From assembly GCA_052143575.1 (NCBI GenBank), contig JBKQSP010000025.1, forward strand, positions 17,766 through 81,765: a stretch of 64,000 nt of DNA, read 5' to 3'. Below are positions 26,404 through 34,373 of the stretch, piece after piece. This stretch comes from JAKACA01 sp052143575 (lineage in GTDB: Bacteria; Actinomycetota; Acidimicrobiia; Acidimicrobiales; Bog-793). The notes beneath the pieces were generated by a model. It made no database searches. It worked only from the letters and a program-made list of their open reading frames with translations, and was not told where the DNA came from. The translations under genes and the position numbers were made by a program. Within the stretch, counting starts at the first letter, position 1. Each line of letters starts with the position of its first letter.

Positions 26404-26421
26404 ACGGCCGATGGGCCGCCG
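26404..26421 (-). terminator. Terminator-like hairpin after the GGDEF-EAL gene
   Basis: Read on the minus strand just after the TAA at 26431, GGCGGCC-CATC-GGCCGTC makes a seven-pair stem with one G-U pair and a four-base loop. No U-run follows, so it may act in Rho-dependent termination or RNA 3'-end protection. Confidence 0.35.
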
Positions 26422-26430
26422 GAGCAGGGG

Positions 26431-29109
26431 TTAGCGGCCGATCTGACCGATTCCCTCGTGACCGGTCCGAGTCGATCTCAGCTGGCCGGAAATCACCCGC
26501 AACGGCGGCGGAAGTTCGCGGGAGAAGTACAGCCTGGGCCGGGTCGCCAGCCACTCTCTCAACGTAGAGGCACTTAAGGGTCGAGCCAGGTAGTAGCCCT
26601 GCACAGCATCGCAACCGGCGTCAGCCAGCACGGCGCAGGTCAGCTCGTCCTCAGCGCCTTCGGCGACGACTTGCAAGTTGAGCGAGTGCGCCATGGTGAT
26701 GGACGAGCGGACGATGATGGCGTTGCTCTGGTCCGTGACCATGTTCGTGATGAAGGAACGGTCGATCTTGAGCTCGGTCAGCGGGAGCCGGTGGAGGTAG
26801 GCGAGCGAGGAGTAACCCGTCCCGTAGTCGTCCACCGCCACACGTACGCCGAGCTGCCCGAGCTTGCTGAGGACACTGCTCGCCTCGCCGAGGTCGGCCA
26901 TGACCTCGGTTTCGGTTACCTCGAGCGTGAGCGAGCCGGGCGACAGGCCGTTCGCGCTGAGGCGGGCGGCAACCTTGTCGACGATCGAGTGATGGGTGAG
27001 GTCCCGGCCGGAGAGGTTGACCGAGACGCCGATCGGCATCCCGGCGGCTTGCCACTTCGCCGCCTCGGTGCACGCCTCGGACAGCACGAAGTCCGTGATG
27101 TCGCCGATGAGGCCCATCTGGGCGGCGATGGCGATGAACTCGTCTGCCGGCACTTGCCCGAACTCCGGGTGGTCCCATCGGCAGAGCGCCTCGACACGAA
27201 CGAGCTCGCCCGTCGACAGTAGGGCGATCGGCTGGTAGACGACGTGCAATCCGCCCTGGGCGAGAGCCTGCGCCAGCTGCCCGCCGAGGACGAGCTTGCG
27301 CTGCATGTTCTGGTCCTGCGAGGGCGAGTAGAGCTCCAAGCCCGAGCGCTTCTCTTTCGCGAGGTACATGGCGATGTCCGCCCGCTGCAGCAGGGTCGCA
27401 ACGTTGTCGCCGTGTTCGGGGGCGAGGGCGACTCCGGCGCTCGCTCGCACGGCGAGCGTCATCCCGTCGACGAGCATCGGTTGGGTGAGGGCCGTTTCCA
27501 GGTCTCGCACGATGCCGATGGCCTCTTCGGGACCGATGATGTCGGTGACGATGACGGCAAACTCGTCGCCGCCGAGGCGGGCGACGGTGGCCCGTCCGTG
27601 GGCGGCCCTGACGAGGCACTCGGCCACCTCGCACAAGAGTCGGTCGCCCGTCTCGTGCCCGAGCGTGTCGTTCACTTCCTTGAAGCGATCGAGGTCGAGC
27701 AAGGCGACGGCGGCCCGTCCCGTCTCGGCGAGTGCGGCTGTCGCTCGCTCCAGGAACAGTGAGCGGTTCGGCAGTCCCGTGAGGGTGTCGTGCAGCGCTT
27801 GATGCGACCGGCTCTCTGCCTCGAGGCGGAGCTCCTCGACGAGTCGAGCCCGTTCCAAGGTCGTGCTGGCATGGGCGGCGAGCGCCTCGAAGAGGCGGAG
27901 GTCATCGTCGTCGAAGGCGTCGAGCTGCTCCTGGCGATCGAGCGCCAGGAGGGCGCCGAAGACGCGGTCGCCGCTCGTGAGCGGCGCCACGAGCGCCTCG
28001 CGGAAGCGCCCGATGACCGGGTCGGCGATCTGCTCCGACTCACCCGGGCCGAGCGCTCGAACGTGCATGCTGGCTCGTCCTCGTGAAATCACCTGCGTGA
28101 GCGTCGACGAGCCGTCGAGCCGAATGTCGTTCGCGAAGGAACGCTCCTCGTCGCGCAACGAGACATGGCGACCGACCGGCCACTCTTCACACAGCAGGAT
28201 CTCGGCCCCGTTGGCGCGCATGACCGACTGCACCCGCTCGAGTACCGCCCACACGGTCTGGGCGGGCTCGATCTGCGACCCGCCAAGCGACCGCCCGAAG
28301 TCGTAGAGCTGTTGAAGCGCTCCGAAGCGCTTGGTGAGCCGGAGGTAGCCGCGGTAGGCGAACACGATCATGCCGCCCACGACGAGGAGTGGGAGCAAGG
28401 CAAAGCGGCTCCCGACGCCGGCGGCGTCGAGAACGACGAAAGCCAGACCGATGCTCGCAAGGAGCAACAGGGCGAACGTCAGGAACTCAAAGCGGCTCGT
28501 GCGCGGCCGGCTCTGCCCGTGCATGCGCACGACGAGGGCGACGGCTGCTTGCCCGGCGAGGGCGGCGACGGCAAGCGCGGCTGCCCCGGCCGCCCACCCG
28601 AGTGGCCCGGAGGCAGAGGAAGACCCCTGGAGAATCCCGCGGTAGACCGTCTCGGCGACGACGGCGGTGAAGGCACCGTTGGCGAGATTGAACGTCAGCT
28701 TCAGGGGCGATTGACGGCGCACGACACCAAACCCGATCGCACCACCGACGACCCGCCCAAGGACGAGCACGAGCGGGGTGGCGAAGACGAGCCCGAGGAG
28801 CAAGGGGACTTCGCCGAGGCTGAACAGGTACGTGTGTCCGCGGTGGTGGAACGACACCGGCGCCAACACGGCAGCGGCCGAGAGCACGATCAGGAAGACG
28901 GCCGCCCACGGCTGCGCAATCGGGTTCGGAACCGGAACGAGCCCGACACGGCGGAGCGGGCCTAACAGCAGTGCCACTGACACCACGACGAGCAGACCGG
29001 AGAGGATCGCAACCCGCACGGAGGGGCTTGACTTCGCCGCGGCGCCGTCTTGTGGCACCTGAGCTGTCGCAGAAAGCGGCGGGGGCGCCAGGCCGGCCGA
29101 AATGCTCAT
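26431..29109 (-). CDS. Membrane-bound GAF-GGDEF-EAL protein (c-di-GMP turnover)
   Basis: 892 residues from ATG 29109. The frame stays open to 29352, but codon use upstream of 29109 is rich in AGA, ATA, TCA and ACA and looks non-coding. About 275 N-terminal residues contain roughly eight membrane helices (MASE-like). A GAF-like segment follows (about 290-450), then GGDEF (about 465-620, LGGDEF intact but no RxxD I-site) and EAL (about 640-880, with EALCRW, DDYGTG, KIDRSF, AEGAED). Compared with its relative at 20156, it has a GAF-like input and no product-inhibition site. Confidence 0.88.
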   Translation of the reverse strand: MSISAGLAPPPLSATAQVPQDGAAAKSSPSVRVAILSGLLVVVSVALLLGPLRRVGLVPVPNPIAQPWAAVFLIVLSAAAVLAPVSFHHRGHTYLFSLGEVPLLLGLVFATPLVLVLGRVVGGAIGFGVVRRQSPLKLTFNLANGAFTAVVAETVYRGILQGSSSASGPLGWAAGAAALAVAALAGQAAVALVVRMHGQSRPRTSRFEFLTFALLLLASIGLAFVVLDAAGVGSRFALLPLLVVGGMIVFAYRGYLRLTKRFGALQQLYDFGRSLGGSQIEPAQTVWAVLERVQSVMRANGAEILLCEEWPVGRHVSLRDEERSFANDIRLDGSSTLTQVISRGRASMHVRALGPGESEQIADPVIGRFREALVAPLTSGDRVFGALLALDRQEQLDAFDDDDLRLFEALAAHASTTLERARLVEELRLEAESRSHQALHDTLTGLPNRSLFLERATAALAETGRAAVALLDLDRFKEVNDTLGHETGDRLLCEVAECLVRAAHGRATVARLGGDEFAVIVTDIIGPEEAIGIVRDLETALTQPMLVDGMTLAVRASAGVALAPEHGDNVATLLQRADIAMYLAKEKRSGLELYSPSQDQNMQRKLVLGGQLAQALAQGGLHVVYQPIALLSTGELVRVEALCRWDHPEFGQVPADEFIAIAAQMGLIGDITDFVLSEACTEAAKWQAAGMPIGVSVNLSGRDLTHHSIVDKVAARLSANGLSPGSLTLEVTETEVMADLGEASSVLSKLGQLGVRVAVDDYGTGYSSLAYLHRLPLTELKIDRSFITNMVTDQSNAIIVRSSITMAHSLNLQVVAEGAEDELTCAVLADAGCDAVQGYYLARPLSASTLREWLATRPRLYFSRELPPPLRVISGQLRSTRTGHEGIGQIGR

Positions 29110-29360
29110 TGAGCTGCGTGTTTCCGCTGGATACAACGGCAATCTCGCGGCGCGCTCACTGATTTCCGTCATGCCCAAGCGGGCGCGGTCGACCGTGTGG
29201 TCGTGCGGTGACACTGACTTTCTTATCGACGGCCGATCAGGGATTCTTGAGACGTTTCTCTCTTGTGCCGCCCATGAGGCACGAACGCTGTCAATAGTGC
29301 GTCGGAGCCAGGTGCGCGGCCGTTTGCCGTCGGGTCGCTCGTCTGTCGCCATTGCCGTGC

Positions 29361-30227
29361 CTAGAGGTTCGTCTCGTCGGGCGGGGGCAGCTCATCGGCC
29401 GGCGCTGTGAAGCCGACTTCTGTGCTGTCAGCCACTGCCTCATCCATCGCCCGCCACCTCGAACCGACGGTGTATGCCGTCATCGAAAGGGAGCCAAAGG
29501 CATAGCCGTCTACGAGCACGTCTGAGGTGTCGCCCGCCGCTGCTGCCAAGCCAGCTATGTAGGCGAGAGGCAGGAAGTGGTCGGGCGTCGGCACAGCCAG
29601 GCCGGCGTCGGGATGCTCGGCCAGCCGAGCGATGTCACCAGGTGCTTCGTTCATGATGCAGCGGGCTTCGTCGTCGAATCGTTGCGCCCAATCGAAGCCC
29701 GCATCGGGGATGCCCCGATCCATCCGTTGCAGATTGTGGACGACGTTGCCACTGCCGATGATGAGCACGCCGTCCTCGCGCAGTGGGGCAAGGCGCTGTC
29801 CGATTTCGAAGTGGTACTCGATCGGCTGCAGAGCATTGATCGACAGCTGCACGACGGGAATGTCGGCTTCCGGGAAGGCGTGGGCGAGAACCGACCAGGT
29901 GCCGTGATCGATGCCCCAGCTGTCCTCGTCGAGACCGACCCAGTGAGGCTTGACGATCTCGACGACTTTGGCTGCAATGTCGGGAGCGCCGGCCACCGGA
30001 TAATCGAATGCAAACAGCTCCGGAGGGAAGCCATAGAAGTCGTGGATGACGCGGGGCCGCGCCATGGCGGTCACGGCGGTGGCGTGGATGAACCAGTGCG
30101 CCGAAATGGCGAGGATGGCGCGCGGTCGCGGTGCCGAGGCACCAAAGGCAGACCATGCGTGCGTGTAACGGTTGTTCTCAAGGGCGTTCATCGGGTTGCC
30201 ATGGCCGAGAAAGGCTGCCGGCATCAT
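29361..30227 (-). CDS. ygiD: LigB-type dioxygenase, 4,5-DOPA dioxygenase family
   Basis: 288 residues from ATG 30227, which has GGAG six bases upstream; starts at 30266/30263 would add 12-13 residues. The N-terminus LGHGNPMNALE matches the YgiD/DODA family. Metal-binding histidines are likely in GHGNP, SAHWF and NVVHNL. These enzymes open catechol rings extradiol-fashion using Fe(II) or bind Zn(II). The physiological substrate in bacteria is uncertain. The 250 bases between its stop and the start of the next minus-strand gene at 29109 look non-coding and probably hold that gene's promoter. Confidence 0.88.
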   Translation of the reverse strand: MMPAAFLGHGNPMNALENNRYTHAWSAFGASAPRPRAILAISAHWFIHATAVTAMARPRVIHDFYGFPPELFAFDYPVAGAPDIAAKVVEIVKPHWVGLDEDSWGIDHGTWSVLAHAFPEADIPVVQLSINALQPIEYHFEIGQRLAPLREDGVLIIGSGNVVHNLQRMDRGIPDAGFDWAQRFDDEARCIMNEAPGDIARLAEHPDAGLAVPTPDHFLPLAYIAGLAAAAGDTSDVLVDGYAFGSLSMTAYTVGSRWRAMDEAVADSTEVGFTAPADELPPPDETNL

Positions 30228-30576
30228 CGTCGGCTCCGGATTCACCTCCGTCGTGACCGTCATCACACGATGCCTAATTGCCGCATGCGAGACTCTCGTT
30301 GTCGCGGCGCGCCGCCGGCAACGGGCAGGTCCGGGGCGGTCGTGGATGAGGTATGCAGCGACACGACGGCGATGTGAAGACGGCCGAGATCATTTCGACC
30401 GCGCCAAAGTCCGAAGCCCAGATCGTCGTCACCACGTCAGCTTACGCGAGCGGGCCAGCCTCCTCGTACCGAGCCCCCTTTCGGTCATGGCGGAGGCGGA
30501 TGGGTTCGTGGAAGCAGGCTTCGATACATGCGTGGCTGTCTGCTGCGAAGCCGTCCTTTGGTGAATACTCGCGCCC
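30228..30576. other. Divergent intergenic region, no gene recognised
   Basis: About 350 bases between the dioxygenase and methyltransferase starts. Short frames in both directions have no recognisable similarity and irregular composition. It should contain both promoters, but I could not assign -10/-35 elements with confidence. Confidence 0.4.
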
Positions 30577-31152
30577 ATGGACGCTGCGACTGTCGCCGTG
30601 TACGAGCGCGTCGCTGTCACGTGGAAAGAGCGAAGAGGGGACACGACTGACGGGCTCGGCAGGCAGTTCCGCCAGCGCGTCGGAGCTGGGTTGGTGGCAG
30701 ATCTGGGGTGCGGTGCCGGTCGCTATCTCGGTGAGCTCGACGGGCCCGTTCTCGGCGTCGACGCCACGGCGGCGATGCTGACCCTGGCGCGACCTCGCGG
30801 CTGCCCGCTCCTGCAGGGTGACCTGGAGGCGCTCCCGCTGGCTGACGGAACTGTCGCCGGCGCCTTTGCCCGGCATTCGTATCTGCATCTTCCGAAGGCG
30901 AGGCTCCCGGGCGCTCTCGGGGAGGCAAAGAGAGTCCTGCGCGCCGGCGGCTGGTTGATGGTCACCCTCATAGCGGGGAGCTACGAGGGTTACGAGCTTC
31001 CTGATGACGACTTCCCCGGGCGTTACTTCGCCTGCTGGACGAGCCCCGAGCTGTCTTCGGTTCTCGCGGCGGCCGGCTTCTCCGAAGTCCGTGTCACGAC
31101 CGTCGATCGTCGACACGGAGCACAGGACTTGCTCGCAACGGCGAGGTGCTGA
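30577..31152 (+). CDS. Class I SAM-dependent methyltransferase
   Basis: 191 residues. Motif I for S-adenosylmethionine binding is VADLGCGAGRYLGEL at about residues 38-52, followed by the acidic residue in VLGVDAT. Motif III-like LRAGGWLMVTLI occurs at about residue 122. Length and layout match the small Methyltransf_11-type family. The substrate cannot be told. The short frame at its 3' end runs into the convergent CMD-family gene, with 26 bases between the stops. Confidence 0.87.
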   Translation: MDAATVAVYERVAVTWKERRGDTTDGLGRQFRQRVGAGLVADLGCGAGRYLGELDGPVLGVDATAAMLTLARPRGCPLLQGDLEALPLADGTVAGAFARHSYLHLPKARLPGALGEAKRVLRAGGWLMVTLIAGSYEGYELPDDDFPGRYFACWTSPELSSVLAAAGFSEVRVTTVDRRHGAQDLLATARC

Positions 31153-31178
31153 GGAACGAGGCGGCGCCGGCGCCCAAA

Positions 31179-31502
31179 TCAGGGCTCGGACGAGAGCACC
31201 TCATCGGTCCATGAGAAGGCAGCGACCGCAGCCGGGAACCCCCGCGTTGTGATCGCCAGAGCGACGACGTGCAGGATCTCCTCCGGGGTGGCGCCAGCGG
31301 CGAGGGCCCGACGGGTGTTCGATCGAACGGCGCCCTCCGCCATCGCCCCGACGGCGATGCCGAGCTTCACGAGACGCTGAGTGCGCTCGTCGAGCGGTCC
31401 CGCCTGCTCGGTGGCCTCCCCGAGAGCATCGAGAGCGTCGGCGACGGCCGGCAGGCGCGACCGCAGGCGAAGGTAAACGTCAGGTAGGTAATCGCCGGTC
31501 AC
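31179..31502 (-). CDS. Carboxymuconolactone decarboxylase (CMD) family protein lacking the CxxC pair
   Basis: 107 residues, all one CMD/AhpD-like domain. The helix that normally carries the redox or proton-relay CxxC...H reads EGAVRSNTRRALAAGATPEEI here: both cysteines and the histidine are replaced, while the downstream AGATPEEI motif is perfectly conserved. Alkylhydroperoxidase activity is therefore not expected. It may act like true decarboxylase members or be a binding protein. It is preceded on the same strand by the DinB-like gene, 60 bases away. Confidence 0.85.
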   Translation of the reverse strand: MTGDYLPDVYLRLRSRLPAVADALDALGEATEQAGPLDERTQRLVKLGIAVGAMAEGAVRSNTRRALAAGATPEEILHVVALAITTRGFPAAVAAFSWTDEVLSSEP

Positions 31503-31562
31503 TGAACTTCCTCTTCTCTCGGTCGGACTGCTCGGGCGTCATGCTAAAGGGCACCTCAGACG

Positions 31563-32015
31563 TCACGTCAACGCTCGTAACTGATCGACGTGCTCGCGTA
31601 CGTGGTCCGGGGCGAGAAGACTCGAGAAGGCCACGGGACGCTGGATGCGGATGCGGCCGCCGTCCTCGATGATCGTGGGTGTCGTCGTGGCGGCCTGGTC
31701 GGCTGAGAGCTGAGCTGCCAGCGTGAGGAGCTCGCGTCCGCAGCGCTCCACCGTGGCGAGGAGCTCGGCCCTGCCGGCGGCGCTGTTGACGATGGCGTCG
31801 AGGTAGGGGCGCGACTGGGTAGGCCGGTTGTCGACGACCGGGATTCGCCCCGACAACAGCTCGGCGCTGGCGGCGGCGAGCATCCGGCTGCTGGCGGCGA
31901 CATGGGCGAGCACGCGGTCTGCGTCCCATTCCTTCTCCGAGGCGGCGCTGCGCCGGGGGGCGGCGGCCGCTTCCAACAAGGCGTGGTAAGCAGCTTCGAG
32001 CTCAGTGGTGTCCAC
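31563..32015 (-). CDS. DinB/maleylpyruvate isomerase-like four-helix protein
   Basis: 150 residues from GTG 32015, which has GGAGG five bases upstream. The sequence is entirely helical, with DADRVLAHVAASSRML near the N-terminus and LLAPDHVREHVDQL at the end, as in DinB-superfamily proteins that use histidines to bind a metal and act on small thiols such as mycothiol. Actinobacteria use mycothiol, so such a role is reasonable but unproven. It lies 64 bases downstream of the molybdoenzyme operon on the same strand and could be its last member. Confidence 0.65.
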   Translation of the reverse strand: MDTTELEAAYHALLEAAAAPRRSAASEKEWDADRVLAHVAASSRMLAAASAELLSGRIPVVDNRPTQSRPYLDAIVNSAAGRAELLATVERCGRELLTLAAQLSADQAATTTPTIIEDGGRIRIQRPVAFSSLLAPDHVREHVDQLRALT

Positions 32016-32079
32016 GACGTCCTCCCCACGGGTCGGGGTCGGCCCCTCCTGGCAAGCGTCTCCCGAATCGCGGCGACGG

Positions 32080-33669
32080 TCAAGACCTTGCCGACAGGAG
32101 GCAGTCGCTGCAGCGGTTCTCGGCGAGCAGTCGGGCGGCGATCTCCGGGTGCGATGCGGCAATGCGCTGGGCGACGACGTCACCTGCGAGCCCAGCGGCG
32201 AGCGGCCCGCCACAGGAGGCGCAACGGTGGCCTCCATCCAACATCTGGGCAATGGGACGGCGATGAGGGGTCAGGTTGTCGGAGGCGACGAGTCGCCGCA
32301 GCGTCACGACGCCCTCCGGGCACGATGCGACGCAGGCGTCACAGGCCGAGCAGTCTGCGGCGTCGAAGGAGAGCACGTAGGCGGCCGCCTCCGATTGGGT
32401 TGCCTGCAGGGCGCCCGTCGGGCAGGCGAGGACACAGCACCCGCACGCAGAGCAGCCGGCAGCCTCGATGGCGATCTCGCCGAGGGGCGACGCCGGCGAG
32501 CCGACGCTCCAGGGCCGTCCTGTGCCGAGCGCCGGAGCCGACGAGATGATCGCCGAGAGGGCCTGCACGCTTGCTGCCGGTTCCCGCAACACGACCGCGA
32601 TGGCACGGTCGGCCGGCGGCCGCCAGGGAGCATCGATCGCCGGCACACCGTCGCCGACCGGACCTGCCACGAGTCCGCCCAGCTGCGGGGCGGCCGCTTC
32701 GATGAGGCGGGTGCACAGATCCGTCAACTCGTCCTCCCGCCGGGCGCACGCCTCCTCGCCGCAGCCGACGTGGGTGACGGCAACGCCGGCGCTCAGTAGC
32801 TGCAGAGCCCACCCGGCCGACACCATCTCGAGGGACGGCACCTCGAGCGGCAGCCACCTCCCGCCGGGAGCCACGTCGGCCGTCGCTTCCCTGCACACGA
32901 TGGCGACGCCGTCCACCACCCGTGTTCCCAACCGCAGAGCCGCCGTGGCGAGGGCGCTCGCGGCGGCCTCGAGCTGGCCGATCGACGTGCCGTTGAGCGA
33001 GATGGCGCCCGACGGGCAGGCGCTCAGGCACGCACCGCACCCCGTGCAGGCGGAGGGATCGACGGAAAGGCCACCCTCGACGAGGTGGAGGGCACCATGT
33101 GGACAGGCCGTCAGGCAGGCAGTGCAGCGGCTGTCACTCGGGCAGCGAGTCGCTCGCACGGCGGCGACGGGACGCCGCGCCATCTCGCCGGGGCGAAAGA
33201 GGCTGCGGCGCGAGACGTCCACCGATCGGGGCGCCAGGCGTTCGCGCACGGGCTCCTCGAGGTCGGCGGCGGCGAGGCGGGCCAGGGCGGCGTCCATGTG
33301 AGCGATCGACTGCTCGGTGACGACGGCCGCCTGCGACGTGGCGGCCGGCATCAGGTCGACGAGCTGGACGCCTGCGGGATGAAGGCCGGCACGGCGCAGA
33401 TGGGCGATGATCTCGCCACGGCGCGTCCCGAGCTGGCGGCAGCCGACGGCGACGCGGCGACCGCCGAGACCTCGCAGCGCCAGGGCCAGGCGAGCGGGTT
33501 CCGAGCAGAGGTTCTTCACCACGAAGAGCCGGACGCCGCCATGACCGCGGGAGGACAGTCCCGTGGCGATGGCGCCTGCCGAGACCGGGCAGGGCTCGAG
33601 CTCGAAGAGATCTGAACAGAGAAGAACCACCGTGTCGCCGGCGGGCCCTGGCAGCGGCGACACCGCCAC
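32080..33669 (-). CDS. Polyferredoxin-like 4Fe-4S protein of the molybdoenzyme operon
   Basis: About 529 residues from GTG 33669 (GTG 33663 also possible); the start directly follows the TorD-gene stop. After an N-terminal domain of about 180 residues come two 4Fe-4S motifs (CTACLTACP, CTGCGACLSACP), and near the C-terminus two more (CSACGCCVLACP, CSACDACVASCP). A small zinc-ribbon-like pair ends the protein (CASC ... CSDC). The segment between the ferredoxin pairs contains VGCGEEAC, loosely reminiscent of MvhD-type domains. No membrane helices or signal peptide are seen, so it is cytoplasmic. It may connect the membrane quinone-linked complex to cytoplasmic electron carriers. Confidence 0.8.
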   Translation of the reverse strand: MAVSPLPGPAGDTVVLLCSDLFELEPCPVSAGAIATGLSSRGHGGVRLFVVKNLCSEPARLALALRGLGGRRVAVGCRQLGTRRGEIIAHLRRAGLHPAGVQLVDLMPAATSQAAVVTEQSIAHMDAALARLAAADLEEPVRERLAPRSVDVSRRSLFRPGEMARRPVAAVRATRCPSDSRCTACLTACPHGALHLVEGGLSVDPSACTGCGACLSACPSGAISLNGTSIGQLEAAASALATAALRLGTRVVDGVAIVCREATADVAPGGRWLPLEVPSLEMVSAGWALQLLSAGVAVTHVGCGEEACARREDELTDLCTRLIEAAAPQLGGLVAGPVGDGVPAIDAPWRPPADRAIAVVLREPAASVQALSAIISSAPALGTGRPWSVGSPASPLGEIAIEAAGCSACGCCVLACPTGALQATQSEAAAYVLSFDAADCSACDACVASCPEGVVTLRRLVASDNLTPHRRPIAQMLDGGHRCASCGGPLAAGLAGDVVAQRIAASHPEIAARLLAENRCSDCLLSARS

Positions 33670-33671
33670 CG

Positions 33672-34373
33672 CTACGGCGTCCCGGGCTGCGCCTCGCCGA
33701 GGGAGGCGAAGTAGTCCTGGATGTAGGAGAGCCACTGCAGGCTGAGGCCGCTGAGCTCTCGGTAGAAGGAATGCTGCGCCTCGTGCGCGACGGCTCGGCA
33801 GAGCCGGGGCAGCCACTGCCTCAGGTGCTCGAGGAAAAGCGCATGAGCGACGGGCAGGGTTTCTTCGAACGAGAGGGCGTAGGCCAAGGCCTCGAGCTCG
33901 ACGGCGACGTGATCGGGCAGCTCGCCGTTGGCGGGCGCCAGCTCGATCTCGAGCTCGCCGTAGAGGCGACGGAGATCGGCCGTGCAAGGCCCCATCAGGC
34001 TGCGCCGGATATCGACCGGCACGTCCTCTCTCCAAAACGACTCGTAGGGCGGGCAGGAGACGTGCCCCGGGCCGACGAAGAGGCGTTCGTACTCCTCGAG
34101 GAGGGCAGGCGCCTCGCCTCGGCTGACGGGCAGCCGGCCGACCCCGCCGCCGGTCGCAGGGGAGATGCGATCGCGTATGTCCGATTCGATCTCGGCCGCC
34201 TGTAGCCACGTGGCCACCTCGCCGGCGATCGGGCGGCTCCACCAGTGCGCCATGAGATCGAGGGCGACGATCACGGTGCTGCCGGCCTCCGGAACCTCGC
34301 CCTCACGTCGGGCTGGGGATCCGGCCCCCGCGATGGGGCGGCCGCCGTTCATCACGGGGGAGTCGAGAGCCAT
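33672..34373 (-). CDS. TorD/DmsD-family molybdoenzyme chaperone
   Basis: 233 residues from ATG 34373, overlapping the NrfD-gene stop (TGATG). The all-helical protein has YERLFVGPGHVSCPPYESFW and DHVAVELEALAYALS, the family's characteristic segments. Such chaperones bind the Tat signal and apo-form of the catalytic subunit until the Mo cofactor is inserted, and this fits the Tat-signal protein encoded at 36448-38937. It is the fourth gene of the operon. Confidence 0.88.
   Translation of the reverse strand: MALDSPVMNGGRPIAGAGSPARREGEVPEAGSTVIVALDLMAHWWSRPIAGEVATWLQAAEIESDIRDRISPATGGGVGRLPVSRGEAPALLEEYERLFVGPGHVSCPPYESFWREDVPVDIRRSLMGPCTADLRRLYGELEIELAPANGELPDHVAVELEALAYALSFEETLPVAHALFLEHLRQWLPRLCRAVAHEAQHSFYRELSGLSLQWLSYIQDYFASLGEAQPGTP

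Larger units (their letters stand above)
25978..26430. other. 453-base intergenic region rich in inverted repeats, no gene
   Basis: No convincing coding frame is present: the short frames here have random composition. The region holds several separate secondary-structure elements. These are CCGAA-g-TTCGG at 26016-26026, the AT-rich repeat at 26029-26057, a hairpin at 26098-26126, a purine/pyrimidine long-range pairing between about 26199 and 26270, and a dense structured block at 26300-26390. It follows the 3' end of one minus-strand gene (26431) and precedes the 5' end of the next (25977), so it probably contains a terminator, a promoter and a long leader. Confidence 0.5.

Noticed and set aside
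29110..29352. 80-codon N-terminal extension of the GAF-GGDEF-EAL protein
   Set aside because: Codons such as AGA, ATA, TCA and ACA are frequent there and rare in the gene body; probably promoter DNA.
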